A stretch of DNA of 6,794 nucleotides. It comes from Pseudomonadota bacterium (lineage in GTDB: Bacteria; Pseudomonadota; Gammaproteobacteria; Arenicellales; Poriferihabitantaceae). Both the position numbers and the translations under genes were made by a program. The stretch is from NCBI GenBank assembly GCA_024226105.1, contig JAAELZ010000399.1, positions 1-6,794 of the forward strand, read 5' to 3'. The notes below the pieces were generated by a model. That model was not told the DNA's origin and ran no database searches. It worked only from the letters and a program-made list of their open reading frames with translations. Shown one piece after another: positions 1 through 5,903 of this stretch; the first letter of the stretch is position 1; each line of letters begins with the position of its first letter.

Positions 1-307
1 AGCGCTGACGATTGGTGAAGATGTCACCATCGGGCATAACGTAACCTTACACGGCTGCACCTTGCATAACCGCTGCCTGATCGGAATGGGAGCTATCGTG
101 CTCGATGGAGCGGTAGTTGAAACTGATGTTATGGTAGGCGCGGGGTCACTCGTACCACCCTTTAAAACCCTGGAGAGTGGCTATTTGTACGTCGGCAGCC
201 CGGTTAAACGCGCACGCCTTTTGAAAAAACAGGAACTGGAATTCCTGGGCTATTCTGCTGAGCACTACGCCAGGCTTGCCAGGCGTACAGCCAAATCGGA
301 ATCTTAG
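1..307 (+). CDS. yrdA: Gamma-class carbonic anhydrase-like protein, YrdA type (5' partial)
   Basis: The frame is open from base 2 and gives 101 C-terminal residues before a TAG stop; the N-terminal ~80 residues expected for a YrdA protein (about 184 aa) lie outside the window. The visible part shows left-handed beta-helix hexapeptide turns (TIGEDV, TIGHNV, LIGMGA, MVGAGS). The HxxxxH pair in GHNVTLHG (visible residues 12 and 17) matches two of the three zinc-ligand histidines of the gamma-carbonic anhydrase family; the third would lie in the missing part. The tail LESGYLYVGSPVKRAR, ending in a basic helix, is typical of YrdA/CaiE/PaaY-like proteins. Family knowledge: these are trimeric cytosolic metal-binding proteins, and many members have no proven carbonic anhydrase activity, so the catalytic role is only inferred. 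ccmA follows after 16 nt with no visible terminator, so the two are probably co-transcribed. Confidence 0.88.
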   Translation, partial: ALTIGEDVTIGHNVTLHGCTLHNRCLIGMGAIVLDGAVVETDVMVGAGSLVPPFKTLESGYLYVGSPVKRARLLKKQELEFLGYSAEHYARLARRTAKSES

Positions 308-323
308 GCAGAAAGCGAACACC

Positions 324-935
324 ATGTTTAAAGCTATCGGCTTAGAATGCGTTAAGGGTTATGACACTCTGTTTAAAGATGTCAGCTTTTCACTGTCAGC
401 TGGGGATGTAATGCAGATCCAGGGCACTAACGGCTCCGGAAAGACCAGCTTACTCAGAATTCTCACCGGAATGAGCCAACCGGAAGCAGGCGAAATCTTC
501 TGGGATGACAGCAGTATTGACGAAGATCGGGAGGCTTACAATGAAAACCTGGTGTATATTGGTCATTTAAATGGCCTCAAAGCCGATTTGTCCGCCCTGG
601 AGAACCTTCAACTCGGGCGTCAGTATTTAAATCGGGCCAACGATACATCTATAGAGGAAGCTCTGCACGCCGTCGGACTTGAAGGGTATGAGCATATCCT
701 GGCACATCAACTTTCAGCCGGCCAGAAACGCCGCGTTGCACTGGCTCGCCTGTATCTGAATAGCGCTTCCCTATGGATTCTCGATGAGCCGACCACCGCT
801 ATCGATGTGGAGGGCGTAAAAACGTTCGAAAAAACCATTGAAGCCCATGCTCTCAATGGCGGCATGATCATCCTGACCGCACATCAGCCGCTTAGTTTCG
901 GCAAGGCGAATACGCGCTCGCTTTCTTTAAGCTGA
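324..935 (+). CDS. ccmA: CcmA, heme exporter ATP-binding protein (cytochrome c maturation)
   Basis: The product is a 203-aa ABC ATPase, the usual CcmA length (about 205). Visible motifs are Walker A GTNGSGKT (34-41), signature LSAGQ (130-134) followed by KRRVALARL, Walker B LWILDE (150-155) with catalytic E155, D-loop TAID (158-161) and switch histidine H187. The short single-domain form, the LSAGQKRRVALARL sequence and the adjacent ccmB identify CcmA rather than a generic transporter ATPase. Family role: with CcmB, CcmC and CcmD it uses ATP hydrolysis on the cytoplasmic face of the inner membrane to release holo-CcmE, the periplasmic heme chaperone, for c-type cytochrome assembly. The ATG at 324 is chosen because MFKAIGLECVKGYDTLF matches the family N-terminus. 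The frame stays open upstream to a TTG at 276, but that start would overlap yrdA by 32 nt and add 16 residues foreign to the family. A weak AGG lies about 12 nt before the ATG. Confidence 0.95.
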   Translation: MFKAIGLECVKGYDTLFKDVSFSLSAGDVMQIQGTNGSGKTSLLRILTGMSQPEAGEIFWDDSSIDEDREAYNENLVYIGHLNGLKADLSALENLQLGRQYLNRANDTSIEEALHAVGLEGYEHILAHQLSAGQKRRVALARLYLNSASLWILDEPTTAIDVEGVKTFEKTIEAHALNGGMIILTAHQPLSFGKANTRSLSLS

Positions 936-937
936 AT

Positions 938-1618
938 ATGGCATTGTCTACATCACAAGCCTTCCAGGCAGAACTGCGCGCCGACCTGAAACTCGCCTAT
1001 CGCAATAAAAGCGCCCTGTTTAATCCACTGATGTTTTTCATCATGGTCGCCGTACTATTTGCCTTTGGTGTCGGACCGGAAAGCACCGTGCTGAGCACCC
1101 TTGCCCCCGGCGTCATCTGGGTCGCTGCCCTGCTTTCAAGCCTGCTTGCACTAGATCACCTGTTTCGCGAAGATTATGAAAACGGTAGCCTCGAGCAGTT
1201 AATACTAAGCCCGCATTCCAGTAGCGCGCTGATACTGGCTAAAATTGTAGTGCACTGGCTGGTTACGGGGCTGCCGCTGATCCTGATATCACCCTTCATC
1301 GCTATGATGATGCAATTGCCGGGGCAAGCCTATGGTGTAATGCTGCTGAGTTTACTGCTCGGCACACCCGCATTGAGCCTGATTGGTGCAGTGGGAGTCG
1401 GATTAACTGCAGGCATTAAACGCAGCGGATTACTCCTGAGCCTGCTGGTTATCCCGCTTTTCATTCCAGTATTAATTTTTGGTGCCAGTGCCGTGCAGGC
1501 CTCAACCGTCGGCCTGCCCGCCAGTGGCCAGTTATACCTGCTCGCAGCTTTTTCAATAATGAGCCTGTTATTCACGCCCTTTGCTACCAGTGCAGCGATC
1601 AAAATCAGCCTTAACTAA
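938..1618 (+). CDS. ccmB: CcmB, heme exporter membrane subunit (cytochrome c maturation)
   Basis: The product is a 226-aa hydrophobic protein, close to the usual 220 aa for CcmB. About six membrane segments are visible, near residues 30-48, 56-73, 96-118, 131-157, 163-185 and 198-218. The loop FREDYENGSLEQLILSP (76-92) is the diagnostic CcmB signature, and GTPALSLIGAVGVGLT (142-157) and PVLIFG (177-182) also fit the family. Family role: integral inner-membrane partner of the CcmA ATPase in the CcmABCD complex that releases heme-loaded CcmE. The ATG lies 2 nt after the ccmA stop with no recognisable Shine-Dalgarno sequence, so translational coupling to ccmA is likely. In most gammaproteobacterial ccm operons ccmC follows directly; here the next gene is an unrelated antiporter, so the rest of the ccm system must be encoded elsewhere or be absent. 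No frame disruption is seen. Confidence 0.94.
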   Translation: MALSTSQAFQAELRADLKLAYRNKSALFNPLMFFIMVAVLFAFGVGPESTVLSTLAPGVIWVAALLSSLLALDHLFREDYENGSLEQLILSPHSSSALILAKIVVHWLVTGLPLILISPFIAMMMQLPGQAYGVMLLSLLLGTPALSLIGAVGVGLTAGIKRSGLLLSLLVIPLFIPVLIFGASAVQASTVGLPASGQLYLLAAFSIMSLLFTPFATSAAIKISLN

Positions 1619-1655
1619 CCCACTCGTAATAACGCATCCGGACTAAGCAATAGAT

Positions 1656-3275
1656 TTGGACTCAATCTTCACCTCTATCGACTACAGAGACCCCATCTGG
1701 ATAACAATCGCTTTTATTTTTGGTGTTTTGGGTCGCACATTCGGATTGCCTCCGCTGGTAGGGTTTCTGGTTGCCGGTTTTGTACTAAATTACGCGGGGA
1801 TACAGGGAGGTGAATTTCTTCACGAAATGGCCGATATTGGCGTCACACTATTGCTGTTCACCATTGGCCTCAAGCTCAATATTAAAGATCTACTACAACG
1901 CGAAGTATGGGCCAGCACGCTGCTACATATGCTGCTATTTGGTTTGCTCTCAGTGGCTTTTATATTTCTGCTCAGGTTAATCAATGCCCCGCTCGTTAAC
2001 AGTTTATCAACGACGGGCATTCTGATTGTCAGCTTTGCTTTGTCCTTTTCAAGCACCGTATTTGTGGTTAAATCTCTGGAAGTCAGTGGTAGTTTTCGCG
2101 CACGTTACGGCCAGATTGCAATTGGTGCCCTGATCATTCAGGATCTCGCTGCGGTCATTTATTTAGGCTTATCTGAAGCCAAAATCCCATCCATCTGGGC
2201 GCTATTATTACTCAGCCTGCTCTTTCTAGGGAGGCGCTACCTGGGCCGTATACTGGATTATATCGGCCATGGAGAATTGCAGGTCTTATTCGGCCTGAGC
2301 ATGGCGCTCGGAGGCGCAGCCCTGTTTGAAGCGGTCGATATGAAAGGTGATCTCGGGGCGCTGGTGTTCGGGGTCATGCTGGCTAACCATGCCAAAGTAG
2401 ATGAGCTCGCCAGAGCACTGTTCAGCCTCAAAGAGCTATTTCTTGTCGGCTTCTTTTTAAGCATCGGTCTGGCTGGTCTACCCACCCAGCCGATAGTGGA
2501 AATGGTCACACTTTTATCGCTGTTACTGGTGTTCAAAAGTAGCCTGTTCTTTCTGCTCTTCACACGCTTTCGAGTACGTGCTTATTCCGCCAGCAAAGCC
2601 TCGCTCGCGCTCGGCAATTACAGCGAATTCGGGCTAATCGTCACCAGTGTTGCCGTTGCACACGGATGGCTAGGCGCCCAATGGCTGACTACCATCGCAC
2701 TCCTGGTTGCGGTTTCATTTGTAATTTCCTCTGCCTTCAATAAACGCTCGGAATATTTGTATGATCGTTTTCATGCCTTCCTGCTCTCGCTTCAACATGA
2801 AGTGCCCGCAAACGCAGATATTAGTATTGATTTAGACAACGTAACGGCCCTGATATGTGGCATGGGCCGGGTGGGGCGTGGTGCCTATAAACAGCTACAA
2901 GCCGATATGGCTTTACTGGCACTGGATTTTGATAAGGAACTGGTTGAAACGAAACGTGCTGAAGGGTATCAAATCGAATATGCTGATATAAGCAGCACCG
3001 ATTTCTGGTCTCAACTGGAGATAAAAAATAGTAGTATAGAATGGATTTTGTTAGCTGCCCCCAACGTACAAACCAATATAGCCGCAGCAAAACTGGCCAG
3101 GCGTTGGGGGTATACCGGGTTTATAAGCGCTTCAGCCAAGTATCCTGATGAAAAATCAAAGCTAATCAAGAGCGGCGTTGATGCGGCTTTCAATATTTAC
3201 GATGAAGCCGGAGCTGGTCTGGCACTGCATGGCAAAAACCGGGCGACAAACGCTATCCAGGAGCAAGCTGAATAA
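1656..3275 (+). CDS. Kef/YbaL-type cation:proton antiporter (CPA2) with C-terminal RCK_N/TrkA-N domain
   Basis: The product has 539 aa: about 12-13 hydrophobic segments from roughly residue 14 to 361, a short polar linker, then a cytosolic Rossmann domain (about 395-515). PPLVGFLVAGFVL (32-44), IGVTLLLFTIGLKL (61-74), the QD pair at 162-163 in the fifth or sixth membrane segment, and GNYSEFG (320-326) fit the CPA2 Na+/H+ exchanger fold. GMGRVG (402-407) with D424 at the end of the second beta strand indicates NAD(H)-type nucleotide binding. There is no TrkA-C domain, and it is somewhat shorter than KefB/KefC (about 600 aa) and nearer YbaL (about 558). Probable role: inner-membrane K+ or Na+/H+ exchange gated by nucleotide; the ion is not decided by sequence. 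The TTG at 1656 is the only usual start codon between the in-frame stop at 1644 and the first membrane segment; the next ATG, near 1827, would delete two segments. It lies 37 nt after ccmB and may be in the same operon. Confidence 0.9.
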   Translation: MDSIFTSIDYRDPIWITIAFIFGVLGRTFGLPPLVGFLVAGFVLNYAGIQGGEFLHEMADIGVTLLLFTIGLKLNIKDLLQREVWASTLLHMLLFGLLSVAFIFLLRLINAPLVNSLSTTGILIVSFALSFSSTVFVVKSLEVSGSFRARYGQIAIGALIIQDLAAVIYLGLSEAKIPSIWALLLLSLLFLGRRYLGRILDYIGHGELQVLFGLSMALGGAALFEAVDMKGDLGALVFGVMLANHAKVDELARALFSLKELFLVGFFLSIGLAGLPTQPIVEMVTLLSLLLVFKSSLFFLLFTRFRVRAYSASKASLALGNYSEFGLIVTSVAVAHGWLGAQWLTTIALLVAVSFVISSAFNKRSEYLYDRFHAFLLSLQHEVPANADISIDLDNVTALICGMGRVGRGAYKQLQADMALLALDFDKELVETKRAEGYQIEYADISSTDFWSQLEIKNSSIEWILLAAPNVQTNIAAAKLARRWGYTGFISASAKYPDEKSKLIKSGVDAAFNIYDEAGAGLALHGKNRATNAIQEQAE

Positions 3276-3279
3276 CCCT

Positions 3280-3319
3280 AAAACCCTCAGTTGACAGCTG
3301 GTAACAGAACAGGATTTTT
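3280..3319. terminator. Possible weak bidirectional terminator between convergent genes
   Basis: The 42-nt gap between the antiporter stop and the oxidoreductase stop carries AAAACCCT (3280-3287) and AGGATTTT (3311-3318), which can pair over 8 bp with one C-A mismatch. A smaller CAGT/GCTG stem sits between them, and T runs lie at the right end for the plus strand and opposite the A run for the minus strand. The stem is AT-rich and the loop is long, so this is only a candidate; the convergent arrangement is the main reason to expect a terminator here. Confidence 0.25.
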
Positions 3320-4634
3320 AAGCCTCATTGCGCCCCTGATAACGCTGCCATGCCAGCCTGGTTTTTAATCCGACATCAAGAAGCGGGCGCGGCGGGATAA
3401 AAACCGGCTTTTCCTGCTCCAACACATACGACAATTGCTCGGATTCAAGTCCCGAAGCATAATCGACAATCAATTTACCAAACAGGCTGCCCATGGCTAC
3501 GCCGCCCGCATTGTAACAACCGGCCAGGTATAGATTATTTTCGATTTTCTCGAATACCGGCTTGGAGTTGCGACTGATACAGACATGGCCCGACCAGGTG
3601 TAATCAATACCCAGCCCGGTTAAACCCGGGAACCGTTTACGTAATCCCATCTGGTTCTTTTGCCGGCGCTGCGCCAGCGAGGTCTCATCCATTTTCAGTG
3701 ATGGCCACCACTCCACCGTATTGCGTACCAGAATTCGTCGATCATTGGTCAGACGCACCGTCGCGCCCATAGAGCTTGCAGACAATACACCCCAGGGTTC
3801 GGGTTTGCCGATACTTTGATATTCCTGTTCATTCAAAGGCCGTGTCAGGCTGGCTGTCAGGGTTAACGGGAACACACGATCAGATTTCAAGCCAAGTTTT
3901 GGCATCAGCGCATTGACGGCAATAATCGCCCTGCCCGCAGTGACCGTACCTCCGGGAGTAATCATACGAATGGAATCCCCTGACTGAACATCAGAAACGG
4001 GCGTATGTTCATACACGCTGACGGAAGCAGGCAGGTTCTCCAGCAAACCATTCACCAGCCCTGCCGGGTTCACCAGCACACCTTTATGCGTTTGAACCGC
4101 ATACTGGTAGTAATCGGTCCCGAGGCGATGACTTAACGCCTTTTTTTGCCAGATTTTATACGGCACTTCTGCGCGCCCCAGAAAGTTTTCAAAGTTTTTC
4201 AGTTTCGGAATATTGCGCGCATCTGCAGCACAATGGAGCTTCCCGGATTCATCCCAGTCACAATCTATCTCGTATTGATTAACCTGCTGACGCAATAACT
4301 CCAGACCGGCCATATTGAGCCTGGATTTCGCCAACTGGGTTTGCTCATCAGCCAGGCTGGAGCCGCCGTCATTCAGGGTAATATCGACAATATAACCCGA
4401 ATTTCTCGCGCTGGCACCATTGCCCGCCTTCTCCGCATCAAGCAGAATAATCGAATCATCCGGATTGAGCTCTGCGACGCGGAAAGCCGCTGCCAGACCG
4501 GTAAAACCCGCCCCCACGATAACCCAGTCCGCCTGTTTATTTTCCTCCAGGCGCGGGTATGAGGGTGCCTCGGTCGTGGTGTGTGACCAACCGCAAGTAC
4601 TATCGTTTATCGCCTGATAGGATTTGTTTTTCAT
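3318..4634 (-). CDS. FAD-dependent oxidoreductase, DAO superfamily (PuuB/DadA-like)
   Basis: The product has 438 aa, the usual size for PuuB-like enzymes. The N-terminus is WSHTT...YPRLEENKQADWVIV leading into the FAD-binding GAGFTG (41-46), with acidic D66 at the end of the second strand, then the flavin-contact GNGASARNSGY (71-81). A mixed substrate domain follows (about 90-350), and the C-terminal FAD loop reads AGCYNAGGVAMG (371-382). Family knowledge: DAO-fold enzymes oxidise secondary or primary amines and amino acids (for example gamma-glutamylputrescine, glycine, sarcosine, D-amino acids) with O2 or the respiratory chain as acceptor; the substrate here cannot be read from the sequence. 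There is no signal peptide, so it is probably cytosolic. The ATG at 4634 gives the family-like N-terminus but has no purine-rich Shine-Dalgarno sequence. It is transcribed divergently from tdh and convergently with the antiporter, apparently as a single gene. A role in amine or amino-acid catabolism beside the threonine genes is an inference. Confidence 0.85.
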   Translation of the reverse strand: MKNKSYQAINDSTCGWSHTTTEAPSYPRLEENKQADWVIVGAGFTGLAAAFRVAELNPDDSIILLDAEKAGNGASARNSGYIVDITLNDGGSSLADEQTQLAKSRLNMAGLELLRQQVNQYEIDCDWDESGKLHCAADARNIPKLKNFENFLGRAEVPYKIWQKKALSHRLGTDYYQYAVQTHKGVLVNPAGLVNGLLENLPASVSVYEHTPVSDVQSGDSIRMITPGGTVTAGRAIIAVNALMPKLGLKSDRVFPLTLTASLTRPLNEQEYQSIGKPEPWGVLSASSMGATVRLTNDRRILVRNTVEWWPSLKMDETSLAQRRQKNQMGLRKRFPGLTGLGIDYTWSGHVCISRNSKPVFEKIENNLYLAGCYNAGGVAMGSLFGKLIVDYASGLESEQLSYVLEQEKPVFIPPRPLLDVGLKTRLAWQRYQGRNEA

Positions 4635-4645
4635 GGCGGGAAATA

Positions 4646-4675
4646 TTGGGAAGGCATAAGATTGAATTATATACT
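4646..4675 (+). promoter_or_regulatory. Candidate sigma-70 promoter for tdh-kbl
   Basis: TTGGGA (4646-4651, four of six matches to the -35 consensus) and TATACT (4670-4675, five of six matches to the -10 consensus) are separated by 18 bp. Transcription would start near 4682 and leave a leader of about 127 nt before the tdh ATG. It is the best plus-strand candidate I could find in the 174-nt divergent gap. No experimental support can be seen from sequence. Confidence 0.4.
4666..4671 (-). promoter_or_regulatory. Candidate -10 element for the FAD oxidoreductase gene
   Basis: Read on the minus strand this is a perfect TATAAT, placed so that transcription would start about 25 nt before the oxidoreductase ATG, a usual leader length. 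The -35 position (about 4689-4694, ATAGCG on the minus strand) is poor, so an activator or weak expression would be expected. It overlaps the plus-strand -10 element by two bases. Confidence 0.35.
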
Positions 4676-4808
4676 TAAAGCGCGGCTTCGCTATACAGGG
4701 CGAATAGATTTATACCGCGATATGAGTCAAATAATTAACGCGAATGGTAGATACCACCCCTGTCAATTGCGTATGATACACGTATCTGAATTCAGCCTGC
4801 ATCTACTC
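4676..4808 (+). other. tdh leader region, open in the tdh frame
   Basis: This stretch lies between the candidate promoter and the tdh start codon. The tdh frame is free of stop codons through all of it and back beyond a TTG at 4662, with further in-frame ATG codons at 4722 and 4773. Translated, it would add up to 49 residues with no resemblance to the Tdh N-terminus, so I treat it as untranslated leader. It contains the 12-bp palindrome listed separately, but I see no glycine riboswitch-like core and no strong hairpin. Confidence 0.45.
4775..4786. promoter_or_regulatory. 12-bp palindrome GATAC-AC-GTATC, possible operator
   Basis: GATAC (4775-4779) and GTATC (4782-4786) are perfect inverted repeats around a 2-nt centre, 22 nt before the tdh ATG and downstream of the candidate promoter. 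The 2-nt centre rules out a useful RNA hairpin of the full arms, so a dimeric repressor site is the more natural reading. There is only one clear copy, so chance cannot be excluded. Confidence 0.25.
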
Positions 4809-5843
4809 ATGAAAGCTCTGGTAAAAAAATACGCGAAACAAGGTTTATGGCTTGAAGACGTGCCACTTCCCGAATTCGGCCATACCGATGTATTGATTAA
4901 AATTCAGAAAACAGCGATCTGTGGCACCGATATCCATATTTATAACTGGGATGAATGGGCGCAGAAAACCATTCCGGTACCGATGACAACCGGCCATGAG
5001 TTTGCCGGCGTGATTGCTGAACTGGGCTCAGATGTCAGCGACCTGGAAGTAGGCGATGTAGTATCAGGTGAAGGGCATATCGTCTGTGGTCGTTGCCGTA
5101 ACTGCCTGGCGGGCAGACGCCACTTATGCCCCAATACAATCGGTGTCGGCGTAAATCGAACCGGTTGCTTTGCCGAGTATCTGTCCCTGCCTGCCGAGAA
5201 TGTGTTTAAACCCGGTAAAGAAATTCCTACCGACCTGCTGGCCTGTTTTGACCCTTATGGGAATGCCGTCCATACCGCTTTGTCATTCAACATGGTCGGA
5301 GAGGACGTACTGGTAACAGGCGCCGGCCCAATTGGAATAATGGCCGCGATGGTTGCGGCACATTGCGGAGCACGCAACATCATTATTACGGATTTAAATG
5401 AATATCGCCTGGACCTGGCAAAGAAAGTTGTTCCCCGTGTGATACCAATCAACGTCAGTGAGCAGTCGATCACCCGGGAGTTAATGCTTGATCTGGGAAT
5501 ATTCGAAGGTTTTGATGTTGGCATGGAAATGTCGGGCTCACCGCATGCGTTTAAAGACATGATCAACCTGATGATAAACGGCGGCCATATTGCGATGCTG
5601 GCCATCATGCCTTCAGGTGCGGGCATCGAATGGGATCATGTGGTATTCAAGGGGCTCACCATTAAAGGCGTGTCCGGGCGGGAAATTTTCGAAACCTGGT
5701 ATAAAGGCTCCATGATGGTGCAAAGCGGCATCCCCCTGGAGAAAATCATCACCCATCATTTCCACTACACAGAGTTTCAAAAAGGTTTTGACGTTATGCG
5801 TTCAGGGCAATCCGGTAAAGTAATATTAAACTGGGAAACATGA
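4809..5843 (+). CDS. tdh: L-threonine 3-dehydrogenase
   Basis: The product has 344 aa (E. coli Tdh has 341). It is a zinc-dependent medium-chain dehydrogenase that oxidises L-threonine with NAD+ to 2-amino-3-ketobutyrate in the cytosol. Visible sites are the catalytic-zinc residues C38, H63 and E64, the four structural-zinc cysteines C93, C96, C99 and C107, H90 in SGEGH (a residue linked to threonine specificity in E. coli Tdh), the Rossmann GAGPIG (171-176) with NAD-selecting D195, and DPYGNAVHTALSF (148-160). NWDEWAQKTIPVPM (46-59), NTIGVGVNR and RSGQSGKVIL (331-340) read almost as in E. coli. The ATG at 4809 is chosen because MKALVKKYAKQGLWLEDVP aligns with the E. coli start (MKALSKL...). 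Longer in-frame starts at 4662, 4722 and 4773 add unrelated residues. No Shine-Dalgarno sequence precedes the ATG. kbl follows after 60 nt and completes the pathway. Confidence 0.97.
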   Translation: MKALVKKYAKQGLWLEDVPLPEFGHTDVLIKIQKTAICGTDIHIYNWDEWAQKTIPVPMTTGHEFAGVIAELGSDVSDLEVGDVVSGEGHIVCGRCRNCLAGRRHLCPNTIGVGVNRTGCFAEYLSLPAENVFKPGKEIPTDLLACFDPYGNAVHTALSFNMVGEDVLVTGAGPIGIMAAMVAAHCGARNIIITDLNEYRLDLAKKVVPRVIPINVSEQSITRELMLDLGIFEGFDVGMEMSGSPHAFKDMINLMINGGHIAMLAIMPSGAGIEWDHVVFKGLTIKGVSGREIFETWYKGSMMVQSGIPLEKIITHHFHYTEFQKGFDVMRSGQSGKVILNWET

Positions 5844-5903
5844 ATTGACCGTTCGCAACAGCGAGTCGATGATGGAAACAGAACTATTTAAGCGATATTA
5901 ACC
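5844..5903 (+). other. tdh-kbl intergenic spacer
   Basis: These 60 nt hold no terminator: the only hairpin is a 4-bp TCGC/GCGA stem (5853-5856 with 5861-5864) without a T run. I see no good promoter and no strong Shine-Dalgarno sequence before the kbl ATG. Co-transcription of tdh and kbl is therefore the simplest reading. Confidence 0.5.

Noticed and set aside
276..323. Longer ccmA starting at a TTG at 276
   Set aside because: It would overlap the yrdA-type gene by 32 nt and add 16 residues not seen in CcmA; the ATG at 324 matches the family N-terminus.
1330..1602. Minus-strand open frame inside ccmB
   Set aside because: It lies wholly within a well-supported membrane protein gene on the other strand, and its translation has no recognisable domain.
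1619..1655. Separate promoter or terminator between ccmB and the antiporter gene
   Set aside because: The 37 nt hold no inverted repeat with a T run and no recognisable -35/-10 pair.
2821..3193. Minus-strand open frames under the RCK domain of the antiporter, in a locally AT-richer stretch
   Set aside because: The plus-strand Rossmann domain is continuous and convincing; the AT-richer part is short and does not mark a foreign insert.
4676..4808. Glycine or other riboswitch in the tdh leader
   Set aside because: I looked for purine-rich glycine-aptamer cores and for a terminator or anti-terminator pair and found neither; only a 5-bp CGCGG/CCGCG repeat (4681-4685, 4715-4719) with a 29-nt loop is present.
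5255..5626. Minus-strand open frame inside tdh
   Set aside because: Tdh is near-identical in motif layout to the known enzyme across this interval; the antisense translation looks like a codon-bias shadow.
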